64,000 bases of DNA from Spirochaetota bacterium (lineage in GTDB: Bacteria > Spirochaetota > UBA4802 > UBA5550): the NCBI GenBank assembly GCA_025457915.1, contig JALOTL010000006.1, positions 124,001 to 188,000 on the forward strand, read 5' to 3'. Shown one piece after another: positions 27,394 to 36,175 of the stretch; position 1 is the stretch's first letter; each line of letters opens with the position of its first letter. The notes under the pieces are model-generated. The model searched no databases. It was not told the DNA's origin and saw nothing but the letters and a program-made list of their open reading frames with translations. The translations under genes and the position numbers were made by a program.

Positions 27394-28059
27394 ATGAAAA
27401 AAATTATTTCCGCCATTATATTTTTCCTGACCATAACCGCATCATGCGGAAACAAAGGGGTGACGCAAATGGAACAACTCCGTGAATTGATGGTGAAGAG
27501 GCAGATAGAGGACAGGGGCGTCAGGAACTTCAGGGTGCTTGAAGCCATGAGGAAGGTCGAAAGGCACAAGTTCGTCCCTGGAGCACGAATAACTGAAGCT
27601 TACGAGGATCATCCCCTTCCCATAGGTCACGGCCAGACCATATCCCAGCCATATATCGTCGCCCTGATGACGGAGCTTTGCGGGCTGGACGGACACGAGA
27701 GAGTGCTTGAAATCGGCACCGGTTCCGGGTACCAGGCGGCTGTGCTTTCTCTTCTCGCAAAGGAGGTTTATACGATAGAAATTGTTGAAGCCCACGCAAA
27801 AACGGCACGGGCAAGACTTAAAGAGCTTGGATACGGCAACGTCACGGTCAGGCACGGGGACGGATACAGGGGATGGCCTGAAAAGGCCCCCTTCGACGTC
27901 ATCATGCTCACCGCCTCACCCAGTGAAATACCGCAAACGCTCATAGATCAGCTGTCAGACGGCGGAATAATGAGTCACGTATGTGAGATTCGTACCGATG
28001 GTTCACGGAAAATGAAAAATCGTCCTCCGGATCCGTCCAAAAGGTATATCTTATATTAA
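27394..28059 (+). CDS. pcm: Protein-L-isoaspartate O-methyltransferase, with export signal and odd C-terminus
   Basis: 221 residues. The Pcm core is clear: 'MVKRQIEDRGVRNFRVLEAM', 'IGHGQTISQPYIVALMTE' and 'VLEIGTGSGYQAAVLSLL' (SAM motif I). It methylates isoaspartyl residues for repair. Two oddities: the first 25 residues look like a lipoprotein signal ('IIFFLTITASCGNKG'), and the last 30 residues after 'QLSDGGIM' do not match the expected 'VIPVG...RFVPL' strand. A start at ATG 27469 would give a normal cytoplasmic N-terminus. The C-terminus may be frameshifted or replaced. Downstream lies a 24-base tandem duplication. Confidence 0.82.
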   Translation: MKKIISAIIFFLTITASCGNKGVTQMEQLRELMVKRQIEDRGVRNFRVLEAMRKVERHKFVPGARITEAYEDHPLPIGHGQTISQPYIVALMTELCGLDGHERVLEIGTGSGYQAAVLSLLAKEVYTIEIVEAHAKTARARLKELGYGNVTVRHGDGYRGWPEKAPFDVIMLTASPSEIPQTLIDQLSDGGIMSHVCEIRTDGSRKMKNRPPDPSKRYILY

Positions 28060-28100
28060 AGTTATTGACAAAAATATAATTACTATTATTTTTCATATAA

Positions 28101-28148
28101 ATCCCGGTTAATTTCTACCATGACATCCCGGTTAATTTCTACCATGAC
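28101..28148 (+). repeat. Perfect 24-base tandem duplication at a gene start
   Basis: Two identical 24-base units (28101-28124 and 28125-28148) each contain the ATG of the next gene, so there are two in-frame start codons at 28120 and 28144. The unit length is a multiple of three, so the frame is kept and only eight residues are added. Confidence 0.9.
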
Positions 28149-30015
28149 ATCAGAAAAAAAGAATCCACAGGAAAGATTCAGGTTTCTACACACACACATA
28201 GCCAAGGAACCATTCATATACGACGTGCTGGATGAAATTGCATCCATGCAGGTCAATGGGATGAAGAACGGCCAGGACCTGGCAACACTCGACTCCCTGA
28301 AAAATTCCAAAAATATTAAAATACCCCTGACGCCCGCCAGGGACAAGAACATCCACTACCTTATCGACCTCCTTTCTAAAACCTATCCCGACATCATCAG
28401 AACGCTGATTTCATTCGGATTCGATATCGATCCCTCGTCAAAAAAACTCAACATAGATGAGAAGATCGAATACACCGTCCTCATCAGGAACGAAGACTTC
28501 AACAGGCTCCAGGCCGAAAGGGACCGGAAATCAGTGGAAAGTTTACTGGCTCTACTGAGAAGATTCAGGCTCTTCAACCTCACCAAACTCGTAAGAAAGG
28601 CAAAAACCAGGAACCTCCTCTCGAAGCTGATTAAATCCGAGCTCGGTATAAACATCTTCACGTTCAAGCACCACGAACTCGACAAAAACAACCTGGAGGA
28701 GGTCGATGATTACTGCTTCCATAGCCTGAATTATGAATCGGTAAAGGAAAGCATGAATACCGATGCCATAAAAAAAATCGTCCAGGGAAACACGGCGCAG
28801 ATCATGCGAAGGCTGAAAAAATTCGGGATACTCAATACTGAATTCAGCGACTACAGGGATTCGAAGCTCGATTACGTACTTCATATATTAAACAACGACA
28901 TCCCGACATATCTCGCGCCTAAAGACCTGATCGAGGTAAAAAACTTCACTTCCCTGAGATCGTGCCTGATAAAGGTCGAAAAGATAATAGACCCGCTGGT
29001 TTCCATGGGCGGAGACATAGCAAATTATATAAGGGAATGCGGGGTTTGCGACCAGTCTTCCCTGATGGCCGTTTTCGACAACGTCAGCGAGGAGATGATT
29101 TCAAGATGGTCGGCCGAGGGCATGGACAAATACAGGATTATCTCCTTCAAAAACCAGATCGGAGGCCTCAGCTTCATAGACGTTAAATACTTCGTCAACA
29201 GAATGAGGGACATCCGCGCGCTGATCATGAAGGGCGACGAATTCGACGCCATGTCCCAGGGTGAAAAGCAGAAAAAAATATCCGACATCGATTTCTACTG
29301 CTCCATAGGCGGCGGCGTGCTCATCTCCGACGAAAGGGCGAAAAACCTGCTCGGCGACAAGGTCAGCGCAGACGAGATCAAAAAGACCATGCAGGAGTGC
29401 GCGGAGTTCAAGAAGCGGCTCGAGCAGGAGTCCCAGATAAAGGAAAGGCTTTCCCTGAAAGAAAAAAAATCCCTGTTTAAAATGATATCGGACTTTTTCA
29501 GCGGGCTGTTCGGAGGCATCAGGCCGCAGGAATCAGGCCAGCGGATTGTCAGCTACCAGGCGCAGTCGCCGAAAATTGAACTTTCAAAAAGAACAAAAAC
29601 CATATACGAGAAGATGAAGGCGGGGGATGACAGGATCATACCCCTGTCCAATTACATAGACCTGACCCCTGAAAACGCGCACCAGATAGATACGGTGATT
29701 TCCGACCTGAGGGCCCACGGCCTGAAAATAGTCGTGCCGGTTTACAACGCAAGGAGAAACCTTTACCCAAACAGGAGCCAGAAGTACCTTATGCCGGACA
29801 TCGAGTATCTCCTGATATCTCCCGAAGCGGGACAGACGGCCGAGGCGATAAGGGAATACACGGATTCACTGTCAGGATTTAAAATAAAGGACGAGAACAT
29901 GCCAGGCCAGGCGATACTGGCAGTTGAAAAATATCTTCTTACCCTGTACAGGCAGAGAAAGGCGCAGATGATAAGAGACAGACAGAAGGAGAGTAAAAAA
30001 CCTTCAGTCAGCTGA
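28120..30015 (+). CDS. Large hypothetical protein, mostly helical
   Basis: 631 residues; the second start at 28144 (623 residues) is equally possible. Not recognised. Composition is charged and helical with no signal peptide and no clear membrane segment; a short hydrophobic patch is 'MISDFFSGLFGG' near residue 460. Notable pieces are 'EKIIDPLVSMGGDIANYI', 'DIDFYCSIGGGVLISDE' and a C-terminal globular part with 'RSQKYLMPDIEYLLISPEAG'. There is no Walker, HTH or nuclease motif. No ribosome site is evident. It ends 12 bases into the convergent FmdB gene. Confidence 0.75.
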   Translation: MTSRLISTMTSEKKNPQERFRFLHTHIAKEPFIYDVLDEIASMQVNGMKNGQDLATLDSLKNSKNIKIPLTPARDKNIHYLIDLLSKTYPDIIRTLISFGFDIDPSSKKLNIDEKIEYTVLIRNEDFNRLQAERDRKSVESLLALLRRFRLFNLTKLVRKAKTRNLLSKLIKSELGINIFTFKHHELDKNNLEEVDDYCFHSLNYESVKESMNTDAIKKIVQGNTAQIMRRLKKFGILNTEFSDYRDSKLDYVLHILNNDIPTYLAPKDLIEVKNFTSLRSCLIKVEKIIDPLVSMGGDIANYIRECGVCDQSSLMAVFDNVSEEMISRWSAEGMDKYRIISFKNQIGGLSFIDVKYFVNRMRDIRALIMKGDEFDAMSQGEKQKKISDIDFYCSIGGGVLISDERAKNLLGDKVSADEIKKTMQECAEFKKRLEQESQIKERLSLKEKKSLFKMISDFFSGLFGGIRPQESGQRIVSYQAQSPKIELSKRTKTIYEKMKAGDDRIIPLSNYIDLTPENAHQIDTVISDLRAHGLKIVVPVYNARRNLYPNRSQKYLMPDIEYLLISPEAGQTAEAIREYTDSLSGFKIKDENMPGQAILAVEKYLLTLYRQRKAQMIRDRQKESKKPSVS

Positions 30016-30270
30016 ACCGGACGGACAACCGCCCGCCGCGGGACATGATGCGCAGGCCGGTGTGGTTTCTTTTGCAGTTTCGGACCCTGATTTCCTGTAA
30101 TCGTTGACGTAAAACCCGGCGCCTTTGAATATTACGCCCGCCGTTGACGAGATCAGCCTTTTAACAGTGCCGCCGCAATTCTCGCAAACCTTCACTGGAT
30201 CATCCTTTATCGAATGGAAGACCTCAAATTTATGATTGCAATCGCTGCATTTGTACTCATAAGTTGGCAT
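30004..30270 (-). CDS. FmdB-family zinc-ribbon regulatory protein
   Basis: 88 residues. 'MPTYEYKCSDCNHKFEVF' and 'CENCGGTVKRLIS' form the CxxC...CxxC zinc ribbon that defines the FmdB/CxxC_CxxC_SSSS family. The C-terminus adds a Cys-rich tail ('PACASCPAAGGCPSGS') with three more Cys. These small proteins are linked to formamidase regulation by name only; the true role is unknown. GAGGTG precedes the ATG. It is divergent from the radical SAM gene. Confidence 0.9.
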   Translation of the reverse strand: MPTYEYKCSDCNHKFEVFHSIKDDPVKVCENCGGTVKRLISSTAGVIFKGAGFYVNDYRKSGSETAKETTPACASCPAAGGCPSGSAD

Positions 30271-30347
30271 ACGGCACCTCGATTGTAAAGCCGGGTTTTT
30301 TAGTTAAAAAGTCCCGGGACCCTTTATTGTCAAGAAAAATATTCAAA

Positions 30348-31370
30348 ATGCCAAAACAACAGATAACTGTACCCATTTTCATCCCGCATCTCGGCTGCAG
30401 GCACAGGTGCGTTTTCTGCAACCAGTGGCAGCAGAGCGGCGCTAAAATACTGCCCGACAGAAATTCCATTGAAAGGACCATCAACGAGCATCTCGGTTCA
30501 AGAAACCCGGGCGTCGGCAGGGTCGAGGTGGCCTTTTTCGGCGGCAGCTTTACCGGCATCGATCCGGAAAAACAGAGGGAATTCCTGGAGATTGTTTCTC
30601 CATACGTTTCAGGCGGAATCATCAACGGGATAAGGATTTCAACCAGACCGGATTATATCTCCGTCGAAGCGGTCGCCCTTCTCCGGGATTACGGCGTGGA
30701 CATGGTGGAAATCGGCGCGCAGTCGTTCGATGACCGCGTTCTTGAATCATCCGCAAGGGGGCATTCTTCGGCCGACATCTTCAGGGCGGTTGAAATTTTG
30801 AAAAAAATTCAGATGAAGTTCTGCATCCAGCTCCTGCCGGGACTGCCCTCGGACACCCGGGAAAAATCTCTTAAATCAGCAAAGACCGCCTGCAACATGA
30901 AACCGGAGGCCGTAAGATTATATCCGGCAGTGGTCATGAAAAACACCGGCCTCGAGGTTTTATACAAAAGCGGCGGATACGAACCCCTTTGCCTCGAAGA
31001 CGCCGTGGAGCTCTGCAAGGACATGCACCTGATTTTCATGGCCGATGGGATCAGCGTTATAAGGACCGGCATCCATCCCCTTTCAAAGGACGATGAAAAA
31101 AACATCATCGCCGGACCATATCATCCCTCATTCGGTTTCCTCGTCAAATCTAGGATTAAAAGGGACCTCCTGGTAAAAGCGATACGTGAAACGACAGAGG
31201 AAGGAAAAATTAATTCTGTAAAATTATATCTTCCCTTCATCGAAAAGGAGGAATACATAGGGCAAAAAAAATTGAATATCTCATATTTAAGAAATTTTTT
31301 TAATCTTAAAGAGATCACCTGCGAGGTGGTCCGCGGGGATGGACTGAGGGTCGAAGGTTATTCTATTTAA
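30348..31370 (+). CDS. Elp3-like radical SAM protein
   Basis: 340 residues from ATG 30348; the in-frame TTG at 30264 would give an untypical leader. The cluster motif 'HLGCRHRCVFCNQWQQSG' (CX3CX2C) binds the 4Fe-4S centre that cleaves SAM. 'VEVAFFGGSFTGID', 'ISTRPDYIS' and 'MVEIGAQSFDDRVL' are the Elp3/YhcC-type TIM-barrel motifs. There is no acetyltransferase domain, so it is not a full Elp3. Related proteins in anaerobes are annotated as oxygen-independent radical SAM proteins, and the substrate is unknown. Confidence 0.85.
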   Translation: MPKQQITVPIFIPHLGCRHRCVFCNQWQQSGAKILPDRNSIERTINEHLGSRNPGVGRVEVAFFGGSFTGIDPEKQREFLEIVSPYVSGGIINGIRISTRPDYISVEAVALLRDYGVDMVEIGAQSFDDRVLESSARGHSSADIFRAVEILKKIQMKFCIQLLPGLPSDTREKSLKSAKTACNMKPEAVRLYPAVVMKNTGLEVLYKSGGYEPLCLEDAVELCKDMHLIFMADGISVIRTGIHPLSKDDEKNIIAGPYHPSFGFLVKSRIKRDLLVKAIRETTEEGKINSVKLYLPFIEKEEYIGQKKLNISYLRNFFNLKEITCEVVRGDGLRVEGYSI

Positions 31371-31589
31371 GGCCCCCTCCCTCCTCGTCTATCACGCTAT
31401 TCATTGCCGTTTCAGGGTGTATTGTCCTCAAGCGTCATTTCATAGCCACAGCATTGCGGCACGTTTCCGCCCTCCACGGCCGCCGCTGTTTTTCCGAATC
31501 CCCCTCCAGAAAAATTATCAGCCGAAAACAATTTAAATAATAAACATATTTCCCGGATCGGGATCCATTTTGAATTGAGGTAACGACCA

Positions 31590-31900
31590 TTATGGATGAG
31601 TGCTCCAGTTTACCTTCGCAAGCTCGAGGAGATTTTTGAGCAGAACGCCCTCATAGAAAAATGCGCCAGTATAATTTCCGTCGGTCCCGACTTCGTTGAG
31701 CCGGACCCCGGCATGCCTGAATTTATTGAGATCATCGACGGTAAGCACAAGGTTTTTGTCCACCGATCCGGATATACTTAGGACCCTTGTGCGTTTTTCC
31801 TGGGGATAAAGCTCTTCAAACAACAAAACGCGGTAAATATTGCACCAAGAAGTATTCCAGCCGTCTTTTTATTAATAACCACCCCTGCAATAACATTCAT
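31590..31900 (-). pseudogene. Broken molybdopterin-domain-like secreted protein
   Basis: Reading left from ATG 31898-31900, a start and hydrophobic signal ('AGILLGAIFTAFCC') are followed by a frame change near 31820. The second frame ('RTRVLSISGSVDKNLVLTVD', 'GNYTGAFFYEGVLLKNLLEL') matches residues about 45-115 of the lipoprotein encoded at 35101 (there 'LTLRVDGMVKKEYVFKSDSL', 'GKFLGTYIYNGIPAYNILEG'). It then ends at a stop after about one third of that protein's length. So it is a frameshifted and truncated paralogue, divergent from the TonB receptor gene. Confidence 0.7.
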
Positions 31901-32323
31901 TTATCTTACATTATATTCCATCTTTTTTTCTTCAATATTAAATTATAACTATAAATAACTTTATATAACAACAAAATATCTATAATTCAAAATTAATTAT
32001 TATATAGTTTAAACTAAGATCACAAGGTCAAATATCAAGTAGCAATACCGATAAATTTTATAAATGATTATAATAAATCCCGGCATTAATTAAATATTGT
32101 TAATTTTAATGTTATTTTATCATTAAAATATAAACAAAATAATCTAATATGACTTAAATAATTAAATAAATAACTTAAATTAACTTTATAAAATTAGTAA
32201 CAATTAATAACTTATAATTACTTAAATTCTTTTAATAATTGACACGAATACCTGCTTTTATCAGAATTTATACGTAATAAAATTTAATTTGCCCCTCATC
32301 CTTTTATCCCAATTGGAGGTCAT
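31901..32323. other. Extremely AT-rich upstream region of the TonB receptor gene
   Basis: About 420 bases of almost pure A/T with no gene. A TTGACA at 32239-32244 with CAGAAT 17 bases on is the best plus-strand promoter candidate for the receptor gene; the ribosome site GGAGG at about 32315 is strong. Such a long AT tract could bind nucleoid proteins or hold extra regulator sites. Confidence 0.5.
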
Positions 32324-34981
32324 ATGAAAAAGTTTTGCCTGTTATTAATCCCAATACTGGCATTATACCTGCTCCCGGTTTCCCTGATGGGACAGGAAAA
32401 TGAAGAGCCGGAAAAAAAAGACCAGCCGGCAATTGAGGAAAAAACTGACGAAAAAGCGGCAGAAGAAAAAAAGCCGGAAGAAATAAAAAAAGAGGAACCG
32501 GTAAAGAAAGAAACGATAAAAAAGGAAGCCGGTAAGACAGTACCCAAAGAAAAAGGAAAGTTTAAAAGCTTCGTCGGCGGCGAAATAATCGTCAGGGACA
32601 AGGCGATAGCGAACGTCGAGGACGCTTCGACCAGTACCTTGATAACAGATAAAGATATAAAAAACCGCTCTGAAAAAACACTGGCTGACTCGCTGGAAAG
32701 CGTTCCTGGCATATATGTTAAAGATTCATCAAAGGGACAGAAAGTCTTCCAGATGAGGGGCCTTGACCACAACACCATGGCCATAATGGTAGACGGAATG
32801 CCATTCGAAGAAGTCTATGACGGCGGCGGCGGAGACATTTCTAGGATACCAGTCATGAACTCCTCCAAGATCATCATAAACAGGGGTGTATCTTCAGCTC
32901 TTTATGGAACGCGCGGAAGCTTTGGTTCGATCAATATAATTACAAAGAAACCTGAAACACAGTCTGCCGAAGCATCCCTCGAAGTAAACCAATATGGGGG
33001 TTTCACAATAAATTCAGCCATAGGATCGCCAGCGGGCAATGCATATTATATTATAAATGGATCGGTAATAAAAGAAAACAGTTATTATGTTTCAAAGCAC
33101 CTCGATAGAAATACCAGGCTGGACTGGTATAACAAACTGGTGCCATGGTATAACTATGCCGCAGGTCAATATGCAAACAATGGCGTTTATCCACCAAGTA
33201 ATGCAAAACTACAGACTTATTTAGGCGGCGTTTTTTCCACATCCTCTGTGACTTCACCCAACCTGACGTTTGACTATCTAAACAACTTCGACAAATGGAG
33301 ACATTCAAATTCGGTCAAATATTACGCGTCAGGCAAAATCGGATATAACTTAACGGATAAAATGGAGGCCGGTGTCAGCGCAAATTATTATCTCGGCAGA
33401 ATGGAATTCAACGGCTTCAGCACCAGTCCGACATCTTCTATAAATACGAATTTATCCTGGTCGAATCCCAGCACTTCAAGCATTTTCCAGGATAGAGCCT
33501 GGTCATGGCCTGAAGACTACAGGTACAACATAATGCTCTATTTCAACGGCGAGTTCGGTGACTTTTCAGTAAGATCGTCCTTCTTCGTGACCATGCAGTC
33601 CAATACCCTCCTTCCATGGTCAAACTTCGCCGAGACGTCATTGCCTGGGAAACCCGGATCAGCGACCGCGGCAACGGAATCCAGGCACGATGAAAATACA
33701 TACGGGTTTTATATTTATCCATCATATTTGATAGCTGACTGGAACAAGCTTAACGGTTTCATACATTACAGGTTCGAAAGTTTCACAAAAAACTTGAAGC
33801 CGATTTACGCATATGGAGGTATCGATCCACTGGGTTATTACGTTGCAAGACATATGACGGCCAAATACATGACACTGGCGCTTGAAGATGAAATGAATTT
33901 CAAGACGGATGCCGGGGACATAAAACTGACAGGCGGCCTATCATATGACGCAATGCTCCTGACTAAAAATGACAGCAGATATTCAAGCGATCTTTATATC
34001 GCTCAATTACAAGTACCGACGGTTTATCAAAATAGAGTTAAATTCGAAAGAGCCTATCCGCTTTGCAACAATATAATGCCGAAGAAAAAAGGATCAATCT
34101 GGGGCGACAACGATTCCTTCAACCCTGTTGTAACACTGATATATGATCCAATCAAGGACAGGCTCAGGTTAAGGACCTCTTTTGCAAAAAAAACAAAGTT
34201 TCCATGGATGCATGCATATTCTGATGTGTCAGACGCAATAACAGCAGCTGCAATATCAATAACAAAGGGAACCGCATCAATGGTTCCCCCAAAACCCCTG
34301 AAACCTGAAATATCGCATAACGCAAACACTGGTTTTGAGTTATGGTTCTTTGATAAAAAAGTATCATTCAGGAATGATTATTTTTATTCAAAATATAAGG
34401 ACAAACTCGAAAAAGTTTACGACCCGACAAGCCTGTTGAGCGGAACATCAAACTGGGCAAATATAAACGGAAGAACTATTAACGGTATAGAAAGTACAAC
34501 AACATATACTGTTGAAAAAATCGCAGATGTTGTAGACCTTAGCACAACTGCATCCTATGTATATATGTCCGCTATTGATGATGCCAAAAACACGACAGTA
34601 ACTCTAGGAAAAAGGGTAAAGGAAACACCGGCGCACCAGGTCATAATGGGACTAACACTTGATTTCATCACGAAGACAAGCTTGAACTTCTGGGGAAACT
34701 CGGAAATTAATCAGATTGTTTATGTCCAGAAAGTAGATCCATTACTTTTCATTTATGCTCCAGGATCCACACAAAATGGAAAAATCTGGTACTCAACTTC
34801 CATGTTCAAACAGAGAAGGCTGCATGATCCTGTCATGCTGAACATCAAGATATCACAGAAACTGATGAACTCTTTCGAGGTTTACGTGATGTGCAAGAAC
34901 CTGCTCGACGACTATAAGGCCGACCCGTTCAACCCAGGCCCCGGCAGGATGTTTTATTTCGGAGGATCAGCTACCTTTTAA
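32324..34981 (+). CDS. TonB-dependent outer-membrane receptor
   Basis: 885 residues. A signal peptide ends near residue 24 ('LLPVSLMGQ'). Residues 25-85 are an unusual Glu/Lys-rich linker. The plug domain follows at about 90-210: 'STLITDKDIKNRSEKTLADS', 'VPGIYVKDSSKGQKVFQMRG', 'MVDGMPFEEVYDGGGG' and 'SALYGTRGSFGSINIITKKP'. The rest is an aromatic beta-barrel ending 'GRMFYFGGSATF' with the terminal Phe needed for outer-membrane assembly. Substrate is unknown; neighbours suggest a cofactor or metal complex rather than sugar. A Rho-independent terminator lies behind it. No TonB, ExbB or ExbD gene is nearby. Confidence 0.93.
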   Translation: MKKFCLLLIPILALYLLPVSLMGQENEEPEKKDQPAIEEKTDEKAAEEKKPEEIKKEEPVKKETIKKEAGKTVPKEKGKFKSFVGGEIIVRDKAIANVEDASTSTLITDKDIKNRSEKTLADSLESVPGIYVKDSSKGQKVFQMRGLDHNTMAIMVDGMPFEEVYDGGGGDISRIPVMNSSKIIINRGVSSALYGTRGSFGSINIITKKPETQSAEASLEVNQYGGFTINSAIGSPAGNAYYIINGSVIKENSYYVSKHLDRNTRLDWYNKLVPWYNYAAGQYANNGVYPPSNAKLQTYLGGVFSTSSVTSPNLTFDYLNNFDKWRHSNSVKYYASGKIGYNLTDKMEAGVSANYYLGRMEFNGFSTSPTSSINTNLSWSNPSTSSIFQDRAWSWPEDYRYNIMLYFNGEFGDFSVRSSFFVTMQSNTLLPWSNFAETSLPGKPGSATAATESRHDENTYGFYIYPSYLIADWNKLNGFIHYRFESFTKNLKPIYAYGGIDPLGYYVARHMTAKYMTLALEDEMNFKTDAGDIKLTGGLSYDAMLLTKNDSRYSSDLYIAQLQVPTVYQNRVKFERAYPLCNNIMPKKKGSIWGDNDSFNPVVTLIYDPIKDRLRLRTSFAKKTKFPWMHAYSDVSDAITAAAISITKGTASMVPPKPLKPEISHNANTGFELWFFDKKVSFRNDYFYSKYKDKLEKVYDPTSLLSGTSNWANINGRTINGIESTTTYTVEKIADVVDLSTTASYVYMSAIDDAKNTTVTLGKRVKETPAHQVIMGLTLDFITKTSLNFWGNSEINQIVYVQKVDPLLFIYAPGSTQNGKIWYSTSMFKQRRLHDPVMLNIKISQKLMNSFEVYVMCKNLLDDYKADPFNPGPGRMFYFGGSATF

Positions 34982-35015
34982 GCATAGGTCATGCGGTAGT
35001 ATGATATAACTTTAC

Positions 35016-35064
35016 AAAACCGGGTCCGCGGCTGTCGGTTACAGTCCGGTTCCCGGTTTTTTTT
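35016..35064 (+). terminator. Rho-independent terminator after the TonB receptor gene
   Basis: AAACCGGG at 35017-35024 pairs with CCCGGTTT at 35052-35059, an inner CTGT/ACAG stem folds the loop, and eight T follow from 35057. It lies between the receptor gene and the lipoprotein gene, so the latter may need its own promoter or read-through. Confidence 0.75.
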
Positions 35065-35100
35065 CATCAAACAAACTCAAGGATTAAACAGGACAAAAAC

Positions 35101-36168
35101 ATGAATAAAAACTTGATATCACGAACCGCATTGATAGTTTTTCTATCAGCGATCACCCTCTTTTCCGGGTGCAGCAAGGATTACCTGGAGATAATGGCAG
35201 TTACAGGGGCCACACCGCTCGCGATCAGGGAAAAGGTCCCCCAATCACTCACCCTGAGGGTGGACGGTATGGTAAAGAAGGAGTACGTATTCAAATCGGA
35301 TTCGCTCAACGCCTTCTCTTCCACGCGCATAAGGACCAGAGAGGTGGCGAAGGACGGCAAGTTCCTCGGCACTTACATATACAACGGCATACCCGCGTAC
35401 AACATACTTGAGGGCATCGCGCCCGAAAAGCCGAAGACCGCTGCATTCGACAAGCCCCTGGACATGCTCGTGGTTTTCACTTCATCCACCGGTAAAAAAT
35501 CCGTATTCAGCTATGGCGAGCTCATAATGACGGACGACAGCCTTCCCGTAACGCTCGCCTTCCACAGAAAGCAGCTGCTGCCGACAACTGACAGGGAAAA
35601 GTACGATAAAAATGTTTACAGGGAAAATATCAAAGGACTCAGGCTCATCTGTCCGCGAGAATCGGACGATGCGAGGTACCTTGACGACGTGGTAAAGATA
35701 ACGCTGGTCGTCCCGAAAATCGATGATTCAATACTTCCCTCGATGAAAAAAGGCGCAAAGTGCGAATCAAAAACGATTACATGTCTCTACGATGGAACAG
35801 AGAAAAAAGGGTCCTTTGAAGGGGTCCCTGTAAGGAAGTTGAACAGGATAGTGCGCGTGGGACACGGCAGGGGATTCAAAACCATTTCCGACGTCCAAGG
35901 CTACGGCCTGAAGGCTTTTCTGGATAAGAACTTCCCGGAATTCGGCGAATCCGATTACTTCCTGTTCGTAGCCTGCGACGGGTACAGGTCGATCCTGTCC
36001 GCCCGCGAAATATACGGGACAAGGGACGGCGAATCCATGATAATAACGAATAAAATCGACGGGAAAGCCCCGCAGGGAAAATACATGCTGATGCCGTCCG
36101 CGGACTATTTCGTCGACAGGAACGTGTGGGGCCTGTCGCATATACTACTGATAAAACAGGGAGAATAA
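35101..36168 (+). CDS. Lipoprotein with two sulfite-oxidase-type (molybdopterin-domain-like) modules
   Basis: 355 residues. A lipobox ('ITLFSGCSK') puts it in the envelope. Two similar modules follow. Module 1 (about 45-205) has 'LTLRVDGMVKKEYVFKSDSL', 'YNGIPAYNILEGI', 'KSVFSYGELIM' and 'LRLICPRESDDARYLDDVV'. Module 2 (about 210-350) has 'SFEGVPVRKLNRIV' and 'VACDGYRSILSAREIY'. This matches the PF00174 oxidoreductase molybdopterin-binding fold, but the sulfite-oxidase Cys ligand is not evident, so it may bind another ligand. A truncated paralogue lies at 31590-31900. The CcsA-like gene follows seven bases after the stop. Confidence 0.8.
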   Translation: MNKNLISRTALIVFLSAITLFSGCSKDYLEIMAVTGATPLAIREKVPQSLTLRVDGMVKKEYVFKSDSLNAFSSTRIRTREVAKDGKFLGTYIYNGIPAYNILEGIAPEKPKTAAFDKPLDMLVVFTSSTGKKSVFSYGELIMTDDSLPVTLAFHRKQLLPTTDREKYDKNVYRENIKGLRLICPRESDDARYLDDVVKITLVVPKIDDSILPSMKKGAKCESKTITCLYDGTEKKGSFEGVPVRKLNRIVRVGHGRGFKTISDVQGYGLKAFLDKNFPEFGESDYFLFVACDGYRSILSAREIYGTRDGESMIITNKIDGKAPQGKYMLMPSADYFVDRNVWGLSHILLIKQGE

Positions 36169-36175
36169 GACTGCC

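Noticed and set aside
31371-31589. Terminator or small gene after the Elp3-like gene
   Set aside because: C-rich and AT-rich patches are present but no stable hairpin with a T-run and no reading frame.
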